Made by a program: the position numbers and the translations under genes. A stretch of DNA of 64,000 nucleotides, taken from Poriferisodalis sp965116715. GTDB lineage: Bacteria > Actinomycetota > Acidimicrobiia > Acidimicrobiales > Poriferisodalaceae. The stretch spans positions 3,038,001 through 3,102,000 of the forward strand of contig OZ220724.1 of the NCBI GenBank assembly GCA_965116715.1, read 5' to 3'. This document shows positions 62,814-64,000 of this stretch, piece after piece (position 1 is the stretch's first letter; every line of letters starts with the position of its first letter). The notes below the pieces were generated by a model. That model was given only the letters and a program-made list of their open reading frames with translations, made no database searches and had not been told where the DNA came from.

Positions 62814-64000
62814 TCAGGCCAGATCGTCGGGTGAGACGAAGCGGCCGGCGATGGCCGTTGCAGCTGCCACCTCCGGCGAGCACAGGTGCGTCCGCCCGCC
62901 CCGCCCCTGCCGGCCTTCGAAATTGCGGTTGGAAGTCGATGCTGAACGTTCGCCGGGCGAGAGCTTGTCGGGATTCATCGCCAGGCACATCGAGCAGCCA
63001 GGCTCCCGCCAGTCGAAGCCCGCTTCGGTGAACACGGCATCGAGGCCCTCGGCCTCGGCCTGCGCCTTGACCGCGAAGGAACCCGGAACAACCAGCGTGC
63101 GGACCCCGTCGGCAACCTTGCGTCCCCGGGCCACGGCCGCAGCGGCGCGCAAGTCCTCGATCCGGGAGTTGGTGCAGCTGCCGATGAAGACCGTGTCGAC
63201 CGGCACGTCCGCGAGCCGTGTGCCTGCGGTCAAGCCCATGTAGTCGAGTGCTCGCTGGGCCGTCGTCGCCTCGACCGGGTCATCGAAGTCGCCCGGTGCG
63301 GGCACCGCGCCGTCGATCGGGATGACGTGCGCGGGGTTGGTGCCCCACGTCACGTGCGGGCGCAGCGAGGTGCCGTCGATCGTGACCGAGCGATCGAAGG
63401 TCGCCCCGTCGTCGGTCACCAGCGAGCGCCAATCGGCCACTGCGGCGTCCCACTCGGCACCGGCCGGCGCGTGCCGGCGGTCCGCCAAGTACTCGAACGT
63501 GGTCTCGTCGGGCGCCACCATGCCCGCCTTGGCACCGGCCTCGATGGACATGTTGCAGACGGTCATGCGTCCTTCCATCGACAGTGCGCGGATCGCCGAC
63601 CCGCGGTATTCGATGATGTGCCCGATGCCCCCGCCGGTGCCGATGCGCCCGATGATCGCCAGCACGATGTCCTTGGCAGTGACGCCTGCCGGCACCTCGC
63701 CGTCGACGCTCACCTCCATCGTGGCGGGCCGGCTCTGCGGCAGCGTCTGGCTGGCCAGAACGTGCTCCACCTCGGAGGTGCCGATGCCGAAGGCCAGCGC
63801 CCCGAACGCGCCGTGCGTCGAGGTGTGGCTGTCGCCGCAGACCACCGTCATGCCGGGCAGCGTGAGGCCTTGCTCAGGGCCGATGACGTGCACGATTCCC
63901 TGGCCCGGATCGCCCATCGGGTACAGCGTGATGCCGAACTCGTCGCAGTTCGCCCGCAGCACCTGCACCTGCTTTGCCGAGATCGGGTCGGCGATCGGCA
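62814..64000 (-). CDS. leuC: 3-isopropylmalate dehydratase large subunit (5' end missing)
   Basis: Large aconitase-fold subunit of isopropylmalate isomerase; 394 codons are in the window and the start lies beyond its end. The frame continues to 64000 (PIADPISAKQVQVLR upstream). Iron-sulfur ligands are Cys in VFIGSCTNSRIEDLR and PGCSMCLAMN; GDSHTSTHGAFGALAFGIGTSEVEHV is the conserved core. It is upstream of leuD in one transcription unit. Confidence 0.96.
   Translation of the reverse strand, partial: PIADPISAKQVQVLRANCDEFGITLYPMGDPGQGIVHVIGPEQGLTLPGMTVVCGDSHTSTHGAFGALAFGIGTSEVEHVLASQTLPQSRPATMEVSVDGEVPAGVTAKDIVLAIIGRIGTGGGIGHIIEYRGSAIRALSMEGRMTVCNMSIEAGAKAGMVAPDETTFEYLADRRHAPAGAEWDAAVADWRSLVTDDGATFDRSVTIDGTSLRPHVTWGTNPAHVIPIDGAVPAPGDFDDPVEATTAQRALDYMGLTAGTRLADVPVDTVFIGSCTNSRIEDLRAAAAVARGRKVADGVRTLVVPGSFAVKAQAEAEGLDAVFTEAGFDWREPGCSMCLAMNPDKLSPGERSASTSNRNFEGRQGRGGRTHLCSPEVAAATAIAGRFVSPDDLA

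Overview
The window is GC-rich, densely coding bacterial chromosome from a high-GC actinobacterium. The gene set suggests the class Acidimicrobiia (Ilumatobacter-like); this is an inference, because no rRNA gene is present. Pointers are a zinc-free type-B L31 at the rpmE-prfA locus, an actinobacterial atp operon with two small membrane leader genes, MurA with Asp in place of the catalytic Cys, GatCAB transamidosome genes, and frequent leaderless starts in which a -10 element (TANNNT or NANNNT) lies 6-10 nt before the start codon. No tRNA, rRNA, CRISPR array, insertion sequence or prophage was seen. No stretch longer than about 300 bases lacks a gene.

Layout. 1-6 kb: translation and one-carbon genes (rpmE2 end, a hypothetical, prfA, a prmC-tsaC fusion, rpiB, glyA). 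6-13.6 kb: complete F1Fo ATP synthase operon. 13.7-24.9 kb: mixed housekeeping (ammonium transporter; hisI-glpX; L-2-hydroxyglutarate oxidase; alpha/beta hydrolase; MFS carrier with a soluble N-terminal domain; murA; meaB; an SRPBCC-phosphotransferase fusion; an OxyR-like regulator). 25-27.8 kb: cysteine desulfurase and MnmA, which together make 2-thiouridine in tRNA, plus a small membrane protein. 27.8-31.7 kb: an accessory island with an AT-rich, palindrome-containing upstream region, a C5 cytosine methyltransferase, a probable restriction endonuclease overlapping it, and an AlbA_2/Schlafen-domain protein. 31.7-41.1 kb: ligA, a membrane protein, gatCAB, a MATE exporter and a secreted sorbosone/glucose-dehydrogenase-like lipoprotein. 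41.2-44.8 kb: ilvBNC behind a candidate leader-peptide attenuator. 44.8-50.3 kb: yqgE, two RDD proteins, serC, an aminotransferase and a short serA. 50.3-60.1 kb (minus strand): an operon for a peptide/nickel-type ABC importer, an Amidohydro_3 hydrolase and a COG0523 metallochaperone GTPase, followed by a second amidohydrolase. 60.2-62.2 kb: ssuD (sulfonate desulfonation) and a class I glutamine amidotransferase. 62.2-64 kb: leuD and leuC (partial), so branched-chain amino acid synthesis appears at two places.

The most unusual signals are regulatory. Between gatC and gatA three tiny ORFs overlap one another and gatA through successive ATGA junctions, two of them on a 29-bp tandem repeat. Similar ATGA-coupled mini-ORFs precede atpH, the gene after mnmA, ssuD and possibly the aminotransferase gene. 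Four genes (prmC-tsaC, mnmA, gatA, ilvN) carry short tandem duplications at their translation starts. The ilvB leader ORF ends in Val and Leu codons directly before two hairpins. The restriction-modification-like island with an AlbA_2 partner is the best candidate for an undescribed defence module. All functional assignments come from reading the sequence; no database search was run.
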